In this document: piece by piece, positions 55,477 to 64,000 of the stretch
How positions within the stretch are numbered: the stretch's first letter is position 1
Layout: each line of letters opens with the position of its first letter
From: Drosophila miranda
Lineage: Eukaryota; Arthropoda; Insecta; Diptera; Drosophilidae
Length of the DNA stretch: 64,000 nt
NCBI RefSeq assembly: GCF_003369915.1
Contig: NW_022881603.1
Span: 52,721,271-52,785,270, forward strand
Direction of reading: 5' to 3'
The notes under the pieces: generated by a model
What the model was told of the DNA's origin: nothing
What the model saw: the letters and a program-made list of their open reading frames with translations, nothing else
The model's database searches: none
Made by a program: the position numbers and the translations under genes

Positions 55477-55770
55477 AATCTGAACCAGATTGAATAATGA
55501 TTATAGCCAGAATCAAGAAAACAATTTCATTCTTTCTCGCTCTGTCTCTCTCTAACACACAGGTTTCATGGTCGGTTTTGTCAATTGCTAAATATGAGTT
55601 CAAGGATCTCAGAACCTATAAGAGCCAGAGCAACCAAATTTGATATCCACGCACTCTTTGTCGTGTCGTTTAATATTAGCGGCGTCTGCCGGAGGAGAGT
55701 TATACTGACTTAGTATCGGGTATAACTGTAGAGTTGCGGTGTCCGCAGCAACTCACAACGTTCCCCCTCG
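55446..55770. mobile_element. Helitron/DINE-1-like (ISY-like) fragment
   Basis: 325 bp inserted in E5 gag together with loss of about 1 kb of gag. It contains a pyrimidine-rich CTTTCTCGCTCTGTCTCTCT stretch (55535-55554), GAGTTCAAGGATCTCAGAACC-type text, a hairpin TTATAC...GTATAA (about 55700-55725) and a terminal hairpin GTTGCGG...CCGCAGCAAC followed by TTCCCCCTCG. I recall this ending from non-autonomous Helitrons (DINE-1/ISY) of obscura-group flies; that identification rests on memory. Confidence 0.5.
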
Positions 55771-55902
55771 TTTTTGTTTTGGTATTGGCGTAGGTCAGGG
55801 TAGCTTCGTTTGGTTTGCTGTTCGTGTTTGTGTTTTGTTTCGGCGGGAGAGAGCAAGCATCTCTCTTTTTGTCATAAGTGCGTGTGTGCATGTTTGGCGG
55901 CA
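55771..55902 (-). pseudogene. 5' gag/leader fragment of E5
   Basis: Matches 49055-49190 of E4 (the GGTCAGGGTAGC...GGCGGCA stretch), then similarity stops at 55902. Too short to code by itself. Confidence 0.7.
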
Positions 55903-58819
55903 TTTGTGTGTCGTATGCAGCGGCGGCGATACGTAACTAGCATAGCGCAACGTAACCCAGCTCGCGCCTTCGCCTGATCCAGCAGGTTAGGGGAGCCAGT
56001 GTTACGTTACGCTATGGGGTCTTTATTGTACCGATACTTATATTAGCATATTAAGTACAATGTATTAGGGCTGTTGCTTATTATAGATGGTCTGTAAATA
56101 GCCGCCTAAGAGCTGCTGTTAGCAGCCGTAGGCAACAAATACAGTGCTTTTTTACAGCACGAATTCTCCTCTGCCGGCAGTGCTGCCGGCGCAATCATAA
56201 TTCTGAGGGAATCTCTCCACTTTGGCAGCAGTCCGTTTGCCAGAGGGCGGAGAGGGAGTGGGTAGAGCTAAAGCATAATACTCTTGGCTATAAATTAAGT
56301 TTAAATTTAAATTATCGACTAAGGGGAAACATTATGGTTGCCTTACATTGGCAGAAAAGGGAGATTATATATGTACATTGTAGTGACGCTTGAACCAGCT
56401 ACAAAAGTATTACTACAACAACAGAAAAAGAAGTAAAAGAACGGAAAAACAAAAAACTAATAAAAAATTTTAAATCCAGGGAATATCGTAATTGCGTTTA
56501 GCGCCCCTATTGCTCGTGATCGGCGGGTACTTTTTGGGCAGACGGTCGGACTCGGCAGAAAGCAGGCAGCGGTTATGTTAACTCGAGGGAAATGGTGGTT
56601 GGCACTTTCGCTGTTAGGAGGGTTCGTGGATGCAAGTCCAGCTACGGTCGCTCTTTTTCGATTTTGGGCCCCACTTCAGAAGGTAGTGTTTTTGGTGGAA
56701 AGAGCGGAAAAACAAAACTAAACCTCGCGCCAGTGCCAAATCAAAGAAAAAAAAAATAAAAAAAGAGGAATCGTGTTGCTTTCAAATTATACCATAAAGA
56801 AATCGAAAAGAAATTTGCCACCCCATTAAGGGGGCGTTATCACAACGGGCCGAAACCGGCCTAAGTGTGCTGGGCTCCGAGCGAGCTTGGCGGCCGTCTC
56901 TACCTAACCTAAGGGGGCGTTCCATTCTGACCCCACGCCGGAGGCAAGGCATCCGAAAGTGGTCTCTTTTTTTTTGTTTCGGACGGCCATATGCAAGTTA
57001 ATATAACAAGAGTGCCAATCGCCACATAGCGAATTGGCACTTTGTGCCAAGCTGATTTCCAAGGGAGAATAGCGGAAAAAGATAATTGGGATCGATGACC
57101 GAGCCGGCCACAGCCACAACCAGCTGGCCATAGAAAGGGAAGAGAAGAGACTGCGCTCCCGAAAAAAAGCACAAGAACCGATCGAATTCGCCGCTGGCGC
57201 AGAGAAGCACAAGGCAGAGAAGAGTCCGCCGCTCCAGCTGTGGATCCGACTCAGTGCATCAGCAGCATCGTCGGCGCCGGGAAGCTGCGAAACTAAAGCG
57301 GAATATCGAACATTTTTTTTTTGCCCCAATTTTTTTTTGCGTAAATATCTTGCCCTCGGCCGACCTGGCTTAGTGGGAAAAAAAAGTAGAGGGAATAAAA
57401 ACCCAGATCAAAATTATACCCATGAGCCAGTAGGCAAAGTCTTAGTGAGTACGAATACAAATACCTTGCTCCCCTTTCGGCAGTGCAGCGCCGTTAATTC
57501 AGTCTTGCTTTTCTTTTCCCTTAAACCGTAAGGGCTAGCCCTATGTGGAGACCAAAGAAAAGAAAGGCATAAGGGAAAAGAAATACAATATCAATGCACA
57601 AAAGCAAAGAAAAAAAAGCAGTCCCCGAAAGCCTCTGCGCGCCTTGTTCTTTCTCTTCTTTTCTCTTTTTGTTGCTTTGCTCTCCCAATAAAATTACATT
57701 TACAGCAATTACAGCAAGCGGATCGTCTTCGACAAAAGCGCTTTTGGAGATGGATGGCACGTAAGTAAAAGAATATTGCTTTACTCTAAATAAAATGCAT
57801 ACATGAGCGTGAGAGAAGGAGAGGTATAGGAAAGAAGGAAGGGGAGAGGTAAAACAGTTGGGCAGATCCACATGCCGGAAGAGATAGCAAGAACAGTAAC
57901 CGTGGGTTTTTTTGTTGTTGGCATAAATGCTCTTTTAAATTTGTATGCCAGTTTAGCGGCTATCTCTTATATACATATACTGTTTATTTTATATTATATA
58001 CTTATATAATTATATTAATATTATATTATATTCATTCTTTTTTTTGGTATTTTTCTATTTATTTATAATTCTTCTATTTTAATTATTATTAGTATTTGTT
58101 TAATTTCCAACCTGAAATATTATCGAATTCTGTTGTTCGCTAAATTAGTTTTTTGAGTCAATTGGGAGTTTAAATAGTGTAGGGAAATGCCCCTGTGTGA
58201 AACAATAAATAAGTTTTAAAATGAAATCGATAGTGAACTAAATTATTTTAGGGCGCCATGCCGAGTGGATTATGGAAATGAAGTGAGTCTGGGGGTTTTA
58301 GGGATCATCGGCCACTAATATGGCTTTGCGGCCCAGATGGTCAAGGTAGGGTGGGCAAAACGCTGCTGCACCTACAGCTACTCAGCAGCGCAACCCGTAC
58401 TTCAGCATGTTCTGTTTTCTTTGCAGAGCAACCTCTATGTGTGCATAGCTTGTCACTCTTGGTAATTTCTTTTCTGTATGTCCAGTCCGATCGATCATGT
58501 GTTAGGGAGGAAAACAGCACGCGAAATCAATATTATTATAGGTATCCAATGCGAGCAGGTAGCACAGTGGTAAATCCTCACCCCCCCCCCCCCCCTTGCC
58601 GACGACAAATAGAAGCCGGAACCAGCGCGTGCTCCTCTGGTCGCTACAATAAGATCAGCTCGTTATGATAGCGTATCGCTATACGTTGTATGCTACAACA
58701 TATTTTTCTAATTCTATATCTTGACTTCTATTTGTTTTGTTTGTTTTCGTTTCTCCTCTGCCCACTGGTCCGGGGCAGCCAGAGCTATTGCTTGTCAATT
58801 GGAGTAATTAGTGCTGGTA
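55903..58819. other. Unassigned stretch, probably decayed transposon and low-complexity DNA
   Basis: No convincing gene; the longest frames (141 codons, 56904-57329 minus; 116 codons, 57521-57871 minus) have no recognisable domain. There is a 16-bp inverted repeat (55941-56016), a GC-palindrome-rich part (56115-56190), a TATA-like GGCTATAAATTAAG (about 56287), A-rich runs (56420-56760), a short non-LTR tail with TSD (56839-56909), very AT-rich DNA (57960-58090), and 15 C in a row (58581-58595). TGTTACG (56000) to CTACAACA (56419) might be an LTR, but no partner exists here. Confidence 0.4.
56839..56909 (+). mobile_element. 71-bp 3'-end fragment of a non-LTR element with 12-bp TSD
   Basis: Flanked by TAAGGGGGCGTT at 56827-56838 and 56910-56921. 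The insert ends in CTACCTAACC, an AACCT-type tail like that of the LOA element at 23332, with the same TSD length. Extreme 5' truncation is normal for target-primed insertion. Confidence 0.7.
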
Positions 58820-60783
58820 TTATACATTACTGGCACAAGAATTAGCCTGGATGCTAGCATATAGGCAATCTGTCAGCTTAGTCATCTGTGCAATTAGTAC
58901 ATCTATCTTCCCTTCCAGTTTCTGGGTAGATTCAGCAGCGGCGGCCGCATTCTGGATCCGCTCCTGTGTCAGCAGTGTGATGAGGTAGTCCAGTTTCTGG
59001 CTGAGTTCATCGCTAGGACGGACGCTCTGATTGCTCACAGTGGGCTGAAATCCAGTTGTGGTCGCTGTGGGTGGCACTGACTGCCATACTTGCCTCCCTG
59101 GAAGAGGCTGGGAATGACTCGCTGGCTGCCTTGTGCGGAGTGCATCGGCATAGCTGCTCATCTGAGCTGCGATCGCCGGCGGCCCGGCTGCTGCAGTGCT
59201 GGAAAGCCCTGCTGGTTCATGACGGGTGGCTGGCGGGGACGCCGCAAACCCTGAGCGGCGGGTAAGGTAGGCATTGAAAGTTTACTCAACATCCTGTTGT
59301 TCTTTTCTAATCCGTTATTCCTTCTGTTGCAGTACTCTTTGTATTTGATGCAGCCACGGTAGCTGGCAACATGGGGACCATTACAGTTGGCGCATTTCGG
59401 CACATCCTACCGCTTTTTGTGGCAGTCCTTGGGGTCATGCTTCTCCCCACACTTCAGGCATATGACTGCTCGGTTGCAGTAGTTCTTGGAGTGCCCAAAC
59501 ATCTGGCACTTGTGGCACTGGGGAACGCCTGGCGCGCGTATGGGCTTCTCGACCTTGATCCGTTGGCTGCAAATTGCCGTTAGCTCATAAATACTGCTGT
59601 TATTCTCCTGGGGCTCAAGCTCGACCTCGAATAGGTCCAATGGCTCCTTTGTATATCGTTTAAGTATATTGGCAATATGCCTCACCTTGTATCCAAGTCT
59701 TCCGAGCTGTTCGCGCACCCAGTCTGTGGGTGTGGAGCGGTGCAGGTGACGTATGACGATACGCATACCCCTTTCGCTTCGCAGGCGAAACGTATGGTAA
59801 TCCACACCTTCCCCCTCAGATAAGAGCCGAATTAGGGCCCTATAGCCATCTATTGTATGGCACATGACTTTAAGAGATCCATTGTTGGCAGTCTTAGTGT
59901 CATATGTGCCTGCGCCAATGGCATTGTCAATGCATTGGAGCAGGGGAACGATTTCACAGACATTGGGAATGTATATAGGGGCTGGACGCACAATTCTGGC
60001 GTCAGCAGTAGCAGCAGCATTGGGTGCGTGCGCAGTGGTAGTGGCAGGCGGGGGGGTGGTGTTAGAAGTAGAGGGCCTGTTTGTGGGAACAGGTTCCTCG
60101 GCTTCCGTCTCTCCCTCGCTGCAGTCAGTGTCAACATCCATGTCGTCATTTGCTACGTAGTCAGAATCCGAGAGTATATCGAAGTAGTTCGTGATATTCC
60201 TCTGGCTAGAGTCAGGCTTCTCCTTGGTGATTGCTGTCCGCTTAATCTTCTTGGCCGACGCCTTTATAATCGGCGAGCCCAAGGTGGTCGTCCGCTTCTT
60301 GTTCCGGGCCTCATACTCTGCCATCAGCTTGGCAGTTGCTTTCCTTTCCATTGCCAGTTTCTCCCGCTGCTCCTTGAGGATCTCGCACAGAGTCGGCTGG
60401 CTCTGCACAGGTGCTGCAAGGGCACCAGTAGAAACTGGAGAACGTTGAGCGGCGTGGGCAGCTACACGAGCAGCACTAGCAGTAGTAGGAACTGTAGCAG
60501 CTGGGGGCGTTTAGCTGCGGCGGCAGCTACGCGAGTAGGGGCGGTGGCTTTGGCAGCACAGGCAGCTGCAGCAGAGGCTCTGGTTGGCATGGCAGCGGGG
60601 GGGCTAGCAATGGCTTGGTTAACAGTGCAGCGGACGGAGCCTGCATCAACTTGGCTGCAGCGGCAGCTGAAGTTGATGGCATGTCACTTGTCAGATCCAC
60701 CAATGAGGTCGAGCGACAGGAAAGGGGGCGTAGATCACTTTTTTTTGGTTTGTGACGTGCACGGGAACAAAAGTTTGTCATAG
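58820..60783 (-). pseudogene. gag of E6, a diverged telomere-type/jockey-clade element
   Basis: From 60783 (MTNFCSRARHKPKKSDLRP) to 58820. Order: Ala/Pro-rich N-part; IKRTAITKEKPDSSQ; acidic DMDVDTDCSEGETEAEEP (about 60140); a YIPNVCEIVPLLQCIDNA region; a PRE_C2HC-like block (MRIVIRHLHRSTPTDWVR, about 59760); knuckles CHKCQMFGHSKNYC, CLKCGEKHDPKDC, CANCNGPHVASYRGC; and a C-terminal coiled coil (ELSQKLDYLITLLTQER...KLEGKIDVLIAQMTKLTD). Breaks: frame change near 60500, in-frame TAG at 59407-59409, frame change at about 59160. It has the same architecture as E1-E5 gag but low identity, so it is a separate family. No ORF2 lies downstream. Confidence 0.7.
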
Positions 60784-61700
60784 ATAGTAATGGGTGTGGT
60801 GGAGGAAGGGCGGCACGGCACGGCACACAACAGACACCACAAAAAGAACAGGGCAACACAAAAAAAAACGTCAATGGCGACACGGCACAGAACAATCAAA
60901 AGCGACACGACACGAAACGGTTATGGCACGTCCGACGATCACAACCTCTCGAGCGGGTGGACGAGATGAGAGTGGCGGACGAGGTTCATGGTGGAACACT
61001 CACATGTCCGCCAACTCCCATACTCTTCCCCTCAACTCGAAAGTCCCGACCGCCGATCGTCATTTACCGGTGCTCTCACCCCCTGTTCCACTTTCACTCA
61101 CCCCAATATTGAGTGAGATGAAAGTAGTCCGAGGGCAGCAGCACCGATAAGTAGGCAATGGAAATTTAATGGCTTTCCTGATTTAGTGGCTGCGTGTGTT
61201 GTTGCTTGTCAATGGCTCATGTCTCATGTTCTCTGTTCCGTGTGTATTGGCTGCTCTGTTGTCGTGGGATGGGATGGGAAGGGGGAAAATTGCCTGCTCC
61301 CGTATAACCGCCCGGATACTTTAAACTTCCGGATCTTACGATCCGGGCGCGAGACGCTCCGAAGAGTCGACCGCATAGCATCTTGTGGGCGGTTGAAATG
61401 GCTTTATTGGGGCGTTTGGCAGAGTGGCGATGGTTGGCAGTGTTAATTTTGCTCCTGCACAACCGCATTTGGCATTTAGTTGCTTTGAAGTGGGTGGGTG
61501 GGGTGGGTGTGGGATTGGCTGGGCATAATTGCCGAAGTTGCGACCGATAACACACTGGGCATTGATAAATGCATTTTAAATTTGAATTGTCTTTTTTGTG
61601 TGTTATCGGTCAATGTCTGGTATTTGCGTGGTATTTTGGTAATACCACGTGTCAAGGGGAATTATGGGAATGGCAAATAGGTTGGGAAGAAGAGTAAGAA
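60784..61700. other. E6 leader / E7 3'-end boundary region, hairpins
   Basis: No gene seen. It contains A/C-rich leader-like DNA (60784-61100), CTTCCGGATCTTACGATCCGG (about 61326-61346), a 14-bp perfect inverted repeat GACCGATAACACAC / GTGTGTTATCGGTC (61542-61555 / 61598-61611), and a 9-bp hairpin CGTGGTATT / AATACCACG (61627-61649). I could not place a poly(A), so the E6/E7 border is unresolved. Confidence 0.4.
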
Positions 61701-61701
61701 G

Positions 61702-62875
61702 GTAAAACTAATTAGAAAACTACGAAAATTTACAATTAACTACAGAAAAAACTACATTAATTTACAAAAACTTATTCCTAATATCACAGGCAAGTAACTA
61801 CAACTGTGGACAAACTATCTACGGACATGCAAAAACTACAGAAACAACAGGATTGACATCTACAACAAGAACATTGATGCAGACAAGGTAAAATAAACGA
61901 TAATTGACATACATTTACAACATATAAACATATTAATTATATTTATTTTATTTCTAACAGGAGGACAACTACAACGAAGCGTGCATCGTGGGCAATGATG
62001 GTGCTGTTGATGGCAAGCGGCTCTGGTCCGGCCGCCCACGTTGCATCTGTCTGTTGGTTTGGTGCAGCAGACCGAGTGGCACTGGTCCGGCCACCCGAGA
62101 TGCGATCGTGGGATGGAGTGGCATTGACATCGGTGTGTGATGCCAACGAATTGTTTTATTGGCCGCATCCAAGTGGCGAACTGGTCCGGCCACCAGGATA
62201 CGTTGTCGATTTTAATTGTTGGCCGCATCCGAGTGGCTGCTGGTCCGGCCACCCAGGATGCGCTGTCAGTTGGATTGGCCTGGCCTCCTCGGCCACGTTC
62301 ATCGTCGGTTTGTAATGGCGTTTTGAGTGGCTGCTGGTCCGGCCACCCAGTTGAGGAGGTGTTTGCTTTGGCGTGTGATTTTAATTTGTGTTTATTTGCA
62401 GGTACTTGTCGGCGTTTGGATGCTGTTGCTGGCGACCCTTGTCTGGTTGGTGTTGGCGTGAGAGACGTTTGCAGGTGAGTATATGTATTTATTGGCAGCC
62501 TCTCTCCTGATTCTCCTTCTTCGTTTGCAGGATTTGCTGGCGTCCGGCGGCTCAACACCAGGCCATCCCGCCCTCACATAATTGGCATGAGAGAGGTGTG
62601 TGACCCAGTGGAGCGGCAACAGGCGCCAGCATCTGCGTCGTCGTTGGAATGGCAGCTGTATGTTTGAAATGGCGTGACGTCATTGTGATGGTGTGGTGGC
62701 AGCGTCATCAAAAGAGGCCTCCTTTTCCGCCCATTTGGCAGGAAATTGTCAGTGTTGGTGGCGAGGCAGCTGTTGGAGGGGCAGCTCTGTCTGTGTATTG
62801 GCAGGTACGTGTGGATTTCGTGTGTTTTGGCAGTTTTTCGTATTGTCGTGTATTGACTGTTTTTCTTTGTTGCAG
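61702..62875 (+). other. Four consensus introns on the antisense strand of E7
   Basis: Candidate plus-strand introns: 61702-61789 (88 nt), 61888-61960 (73 nt, ...TTTCTAACAG), 62475-62530 (56 nt, CAG|GTGAGT...TTTGCAG) and 62805-62875 (71 nt, CAG|GTACGT...GTTGCAG). A further acceptor lies at 62401. The last two resemble in position and sequence the introns of E2 despite overall divergence. Confidence 0.5.
62021..62350. repeat. CTGGTCCGGCCACCC motif cluster
   Basis: Copies start near 62021, 62081, 62180, 62239 and 62332, most preceded by GAGTGGC or GCATCCGAGTGGCTG. E2 has three (about 2519, 2570, 2650) and its duplicate three more. The core GGTCCGGCC is nearly palindromic. Confidence 0.65.
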
Positions 62876-62905
62876 TGGCTGTCTCTGAATCGCCGATTGG
62901 GCACA

Positions 62906-63139
62906 TCAATAGGCGCCGCCCGAACGCATGCTTTCGCGTGCGCTGGCGATTTGGGCCCTCCACACTTGGCCCAGACCCTCCAGATCGTCGAATGGATCGT
63001 GGTCGGTCCATTCGTCGTCATCCTCGTCGTCAATTGCTTCACAGTCCATATCGGATTCGGAGTCCGATATGGCTGCGGCGTCATGGTGCGTATTTGCAGT
63101 TGGTCGTGGTGATGGCTGTGTGGATGCTGCTGGTTGAAT
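62906..63139 (-). CDS. Acidic small ORF of E7, N-terminus replaced by flank
   Basis: The frame is open from 63370 in the genomic flank, but the element part begins about 63139: PRPTANTHHDAAAISDSE, then SDMDCEAIDDEDDDEWTDHD and PFDDLEGLGQVW. It corresponds to the E2 acidic ORF (6265-6044). The conserved order of acidic and aromatic residues is the evidence for coding. The natural start is lost at the junction. Confidence 0.45.
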   Translation of the reverse strand: MQPAASTQPSPRPTANTHHDAAAISDSESDMDCEAIDDEDDDEWTDHDPFDDLEGLGQVWRAQIASARESMRSGGAY

Positions 63140-64000
63140 GTGTCCACTGCCCGTTCGATGCTCCTCCACACGCGTATACAAATTCAAATCCAAACGATCA
63201 ACATCAATGAGGACGCCACTTTCCTGATAACTTGACTGCCATGTGACCGTTGGAATAGGAATTTTGTCACAGTTTAGAAACCTACCTACATGTGTTTTCG
63301 GCGTGATGAGTACGATGATGTGTGTTAAGAGCCAGATTAGAAGCTCTCCAGGCGATTTACGCCCATTCAATTATTTTGGTAGGTAATGCTATTATCTACT
63401 TTCACTCGATGCAATAAATAGAAAAATGCCCCGGAAATGAAGCCTTACGCCGAAAATGAAATACTCTTGTAAGTGGAATTCCACATAGATATATTGGATT
63501 TATAGAATTGGAAGTATCCTGCATGCATGTGCTCCTAAAGTCAGATGACCAATAAATCTGTATCTTTCAAAATGGATGTTGGGCTCCCCACGCAACATAC
63601 CCAACCATCTATATTTGGTACTTATGTATGAGCGTATAGTGATATTAAAGCACGATCGAGTACAAATTATAGTTCTGGCTGATGTTTCCTATAGCAGATA
63701 TATAATTTTGCGGTGATCCGATACTGATTCAATCTGTGTGTAATAAATACCATTTTCGTAGCGTAGCAAGATGAAATATAAAGTGCCTAAGTTCCGCGCA
63801 AAAGTATAATCAGTAGCTCCAGATAGCCGACTGGCAGCGAACGGATTGTTATAGAGGCACTTGATTGTTCTTATAACAATAGGCGGGGTGTGTGTATTGG
63901 GGGTGGGTGGAGGTGGCGGTGGCATATCAGCAGTCATTTAATTAGCTGTTTCAGATTCCGATTGCTTTTTGGGGACTTTTGCTTACGTTAAAGCGCGCTT
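63140..64000. repeat. Inverted copy of the RhoGAP-upstream genomic segment
   Basis: Reverse complement of about 14390-15223, reaching the window edge. It keeps 28 bp (about 63818-63845) missing from the left copy. The minus-strand frame 63937-63689 (MTADMPPPPPPTPNTH...) is open for 82 codons here but cut in the left copy; it is not recognised and may be non-coding. If the homology continues past 64000, an inverted transporter fragment and RhoGAP gene should follow. Confidence 0.85.

Larger units (their letters stand above)
49310..55902 (-). mobile_element. E5: sister copy of E4 with solo BEL LTR, 5'-damaged
   Basis: Right to left: gag 5' fragment (55902-55771), Helitron-like insertion (55770-55446) with about 1 kb of gag lost, gag C-terminal part (55445-54500), solo BEL LTR (54499-54114), ORF2 (about 53970-49693), 3' region and poly(A) (49310-49318 as T). 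No gypsy, LOA or CR1 insertion is present, so E5 shows the empty sites. It shares with E4 the BEL target site and an RT frameshift. Confidence 0.8.
61702..63139 (-). mobile_element. E7: 3' part of a diverged HeT-A-like element
   Basis: Minus strand: acidic ORF end (63139-62906), then a long A/C-rich 3' region with motifs also in E2: CTGGTCCGGCCACCC (five times between 62021 and 62350), TTTGGCAGGAA, GGCAGGTACGTGTG and TGGCTGTCTCTGAA. It is 5'-truncated at 63139, where the inverted genomic flank begins. No poly(A) was fixed on the left. Confidence 0.6.

Noticed and set aside
56000..56419. LTR of an unknown element (TGTTACG...CTACAACA)
   Set aside because: Ends look right, but there is no second copy, primer site, polypurine tract or TSD in the window.
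58552..58640. tRNA-like GTAGCACAGTGGTAAATCC (A-box-like) before a C run
   Set aside because: No matching B box, acceptor stem or anticodon arm follows; the 15-C run interrupts any cloverleaf.
1..64000. CRISPR arrays, bacterial operons, ribosome binding sites, rRNA
   Set aside because: The sequence is eukaryotic (spliced gene, retrotransposons); none of these structures is present.

Overview
The window is repeat-dense DNA of a Drosophila-type fly genome. The evidence is a chain of jockey-clade non-LTR retrotransposons with A/C-rich sense strands, Drosophila-type Ty3/gypsy, BEL/Pao, LOA-clade and CR1-clade elements, a Helitron/DINE-1-like fragment, and one intron-containing insect gene for an ARHGAP19-type RhoGAP (probably the RhoGAP54D orthologue). 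The Helitron-like and LOA-type sequences make me favour the obscura group (pseudoobscura/miranda relatives), but that is inference.

Backbone. Minus-strand elements, named E1 to E7 here, stand head to tail with 3' poly(A) ends to the left and 5' ends to the right: E1 (1-1978), E2 (1979-8563), E3 (8564-8652, a stub), E4 (about 15950-49309), E5 (49310-about 55902), E6 (gag 58820-60783) and E7 (about 61.7-63.1 kb). This is the layout of HeT-A/TAHRE/TART telomere arrays. E2 has a gag but no reverse transcriptase, and a long repetitive 3' region (HeT-A-like). E4 and E5 carry nearly the same gag N-terminal half and the same 3' end, plus an ORF2 with endonuclease, reverse transcriptase and a long Q- and D-rich C-terminal extension (TAHRE/TART-like).

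Interruptions. A 5'-truncated LTR element (8653-11680) ends against a tandemly duplicated genomic segment. Its first copy (11681-15063) holds an intact four-exon RhoGAP gene and the first-exon fragment of a sugar-transporter-like gene. Its second copy (15064-15949) breaks off inside RhoGAP exon 3 and joins directly to the poly(A) end of E4. E4 is itself invaded by a CR1-type element (16228-19179, plus strand), a gypsy-type LTR element (23015-37752, plus strand, TSD TCAG) whose 5' LTR contains a LOA-type element (23332-28980, minus strand, TSD ATAAAATAGGTT), and a BEL element (38223-44537, minus strand, TSD TTGAC). E5 carries a solo BEL LTR at the same site with the same TSD. E4 and E5 are therefore duplicates of one ancestor that already held BEL. 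Two precise tandem duplications (2321 bp in E2, 2551 bp in E4) lie on top.

Right side. From 55.9 to 58.8 kb the sequence is mostly unassigned. It is followed by a second, diverged gag (E6) and a diverged HeT-A-like 3' region (E7). From 63140 to the window end the DNA is the reverse complement of 14390-15223, so the array lies between inverted copies of the same genomic flank.

The array looks like a dead, internalised telomere or a sex-chromosome/heterochromatic relic rather than an active chromosome end, because nearly every coding region is frameshifted and foreign transposons are abundant. The most unusual signals are a ladder of consensus introns on the antisense (+) strand of the telomere-type elements, a small acidic ORF conserved between two diverged RT-less elements, tandem SUMO-interaction-like motifs in the ORF2 tail, and the healed-break junction in RhoGAP.
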